Below are positions 14,619 to 14,674 of a DNA stretch of 14,674 nt, one piece after another. The position numbers were made by a program, and so were the translations under genes. The stretch spans positions 1 through 14,674 of the forward strand of contig JAWLDT010000066.1 in NCBI GenBank assembly GCA_041686485.1. The letters are read 5' to 3'. The notes below the pieces were generated by a model, which ran no database searches, had not been told where the DNA came from, and worked only from the letters and a program-made list of their open reading frames with translations. The DNA comes from PUPG01 sp041686485 (GTDB lineage Bacteria; Bacteroidota; Bacteroidia; Bacteroidales; UBA7960). Within the stretch, counting starts at the first letter, position 1, and each line of letters opens with the position of its first letter.

Positions 14619-14674
14619 CTGTTTATAATTTCGTAACTATCTGTTATTTAGATTTATGTGGTTGTATTTAAGCT
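14619..14674 (-). promoter_or_regulatory. probable promoter region of the amidohydrolase gene, incomplete
   Basis: The last 56 bases are AT-rich and lie just upstream of the amidohydrolase ATG on the - strand. No convincing TAnnTTTG element or ribosome binding site is seen. The next gene lies outside the window. Confidence 0.3.

Overview
The window looks like chromosomal DNA from a member of the Bacteroidota. This rests on the protein types (a TolC-like channel, a very long CusA-type RND pump, an AraC regulator fused to an HMA-like domain), on weak or absent Shine-Dalgarno sequences, and on short intergenic minisatellites. No rRNA, tRNA, CRISPR array or insertion sequence was found. Bases 12735-12834 are 100 N, an assembly gap.

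Left part (1-8680, + strand): a repeat-rich leader of about 370 bases holds a 63-bp tandem array with hairpins and a cluster of small palindromes. It is followed by a copper/silver tolerance module. A one-component regulator (N-terminal CxxC HMA-like domain, C-terminal AraC helix-turn-helix) has its last codons and stop codon embedded in a 48-bp tandem array. Next comes a likely operon: a secreted HMA metal-binding protein, a CusA-type inner-membrane pump, a TolC-like outer-membrane channel, and a CusB-type adaptor carrying two further metal-binding modules. Together these would sense metal in the cytoplasm, collect Cu(I)/Ag(I) in the periplasm, and expel it across the outer membrane. The three methionines that form the CusA metal site are all recognisable, which favours Cu/Ag over Zn/Co/Cd.

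Middle part (8677-10907, - strand): a flavin reductase-like gene, xseA and xseB lie in tight order and are probably cotranscribed. The xseB stop overlaps the cusB stop tail to tail. A perfect 10-bp-arm palindrome sits just upstream of the flavin reductase start and is a good operator candidate.

Right part (11077-14618, - strand): a secreted C69-family (Ntn-type) peptidase and a lipoprotein amidohydrolase of the YtcJ/amidohydrolase-3 type. They are separated by heptamer-based repeats that flank the assembly gap. The amidohydrolase stop codon lies inside a degenerate copy of one of these repeats.

The most notable themes are the number of separate metal-binding modules in one small locus, and the way tandem repeats overlap the 3' ends of genes. 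I found no clear evidence for an entirely new enzymatic system.
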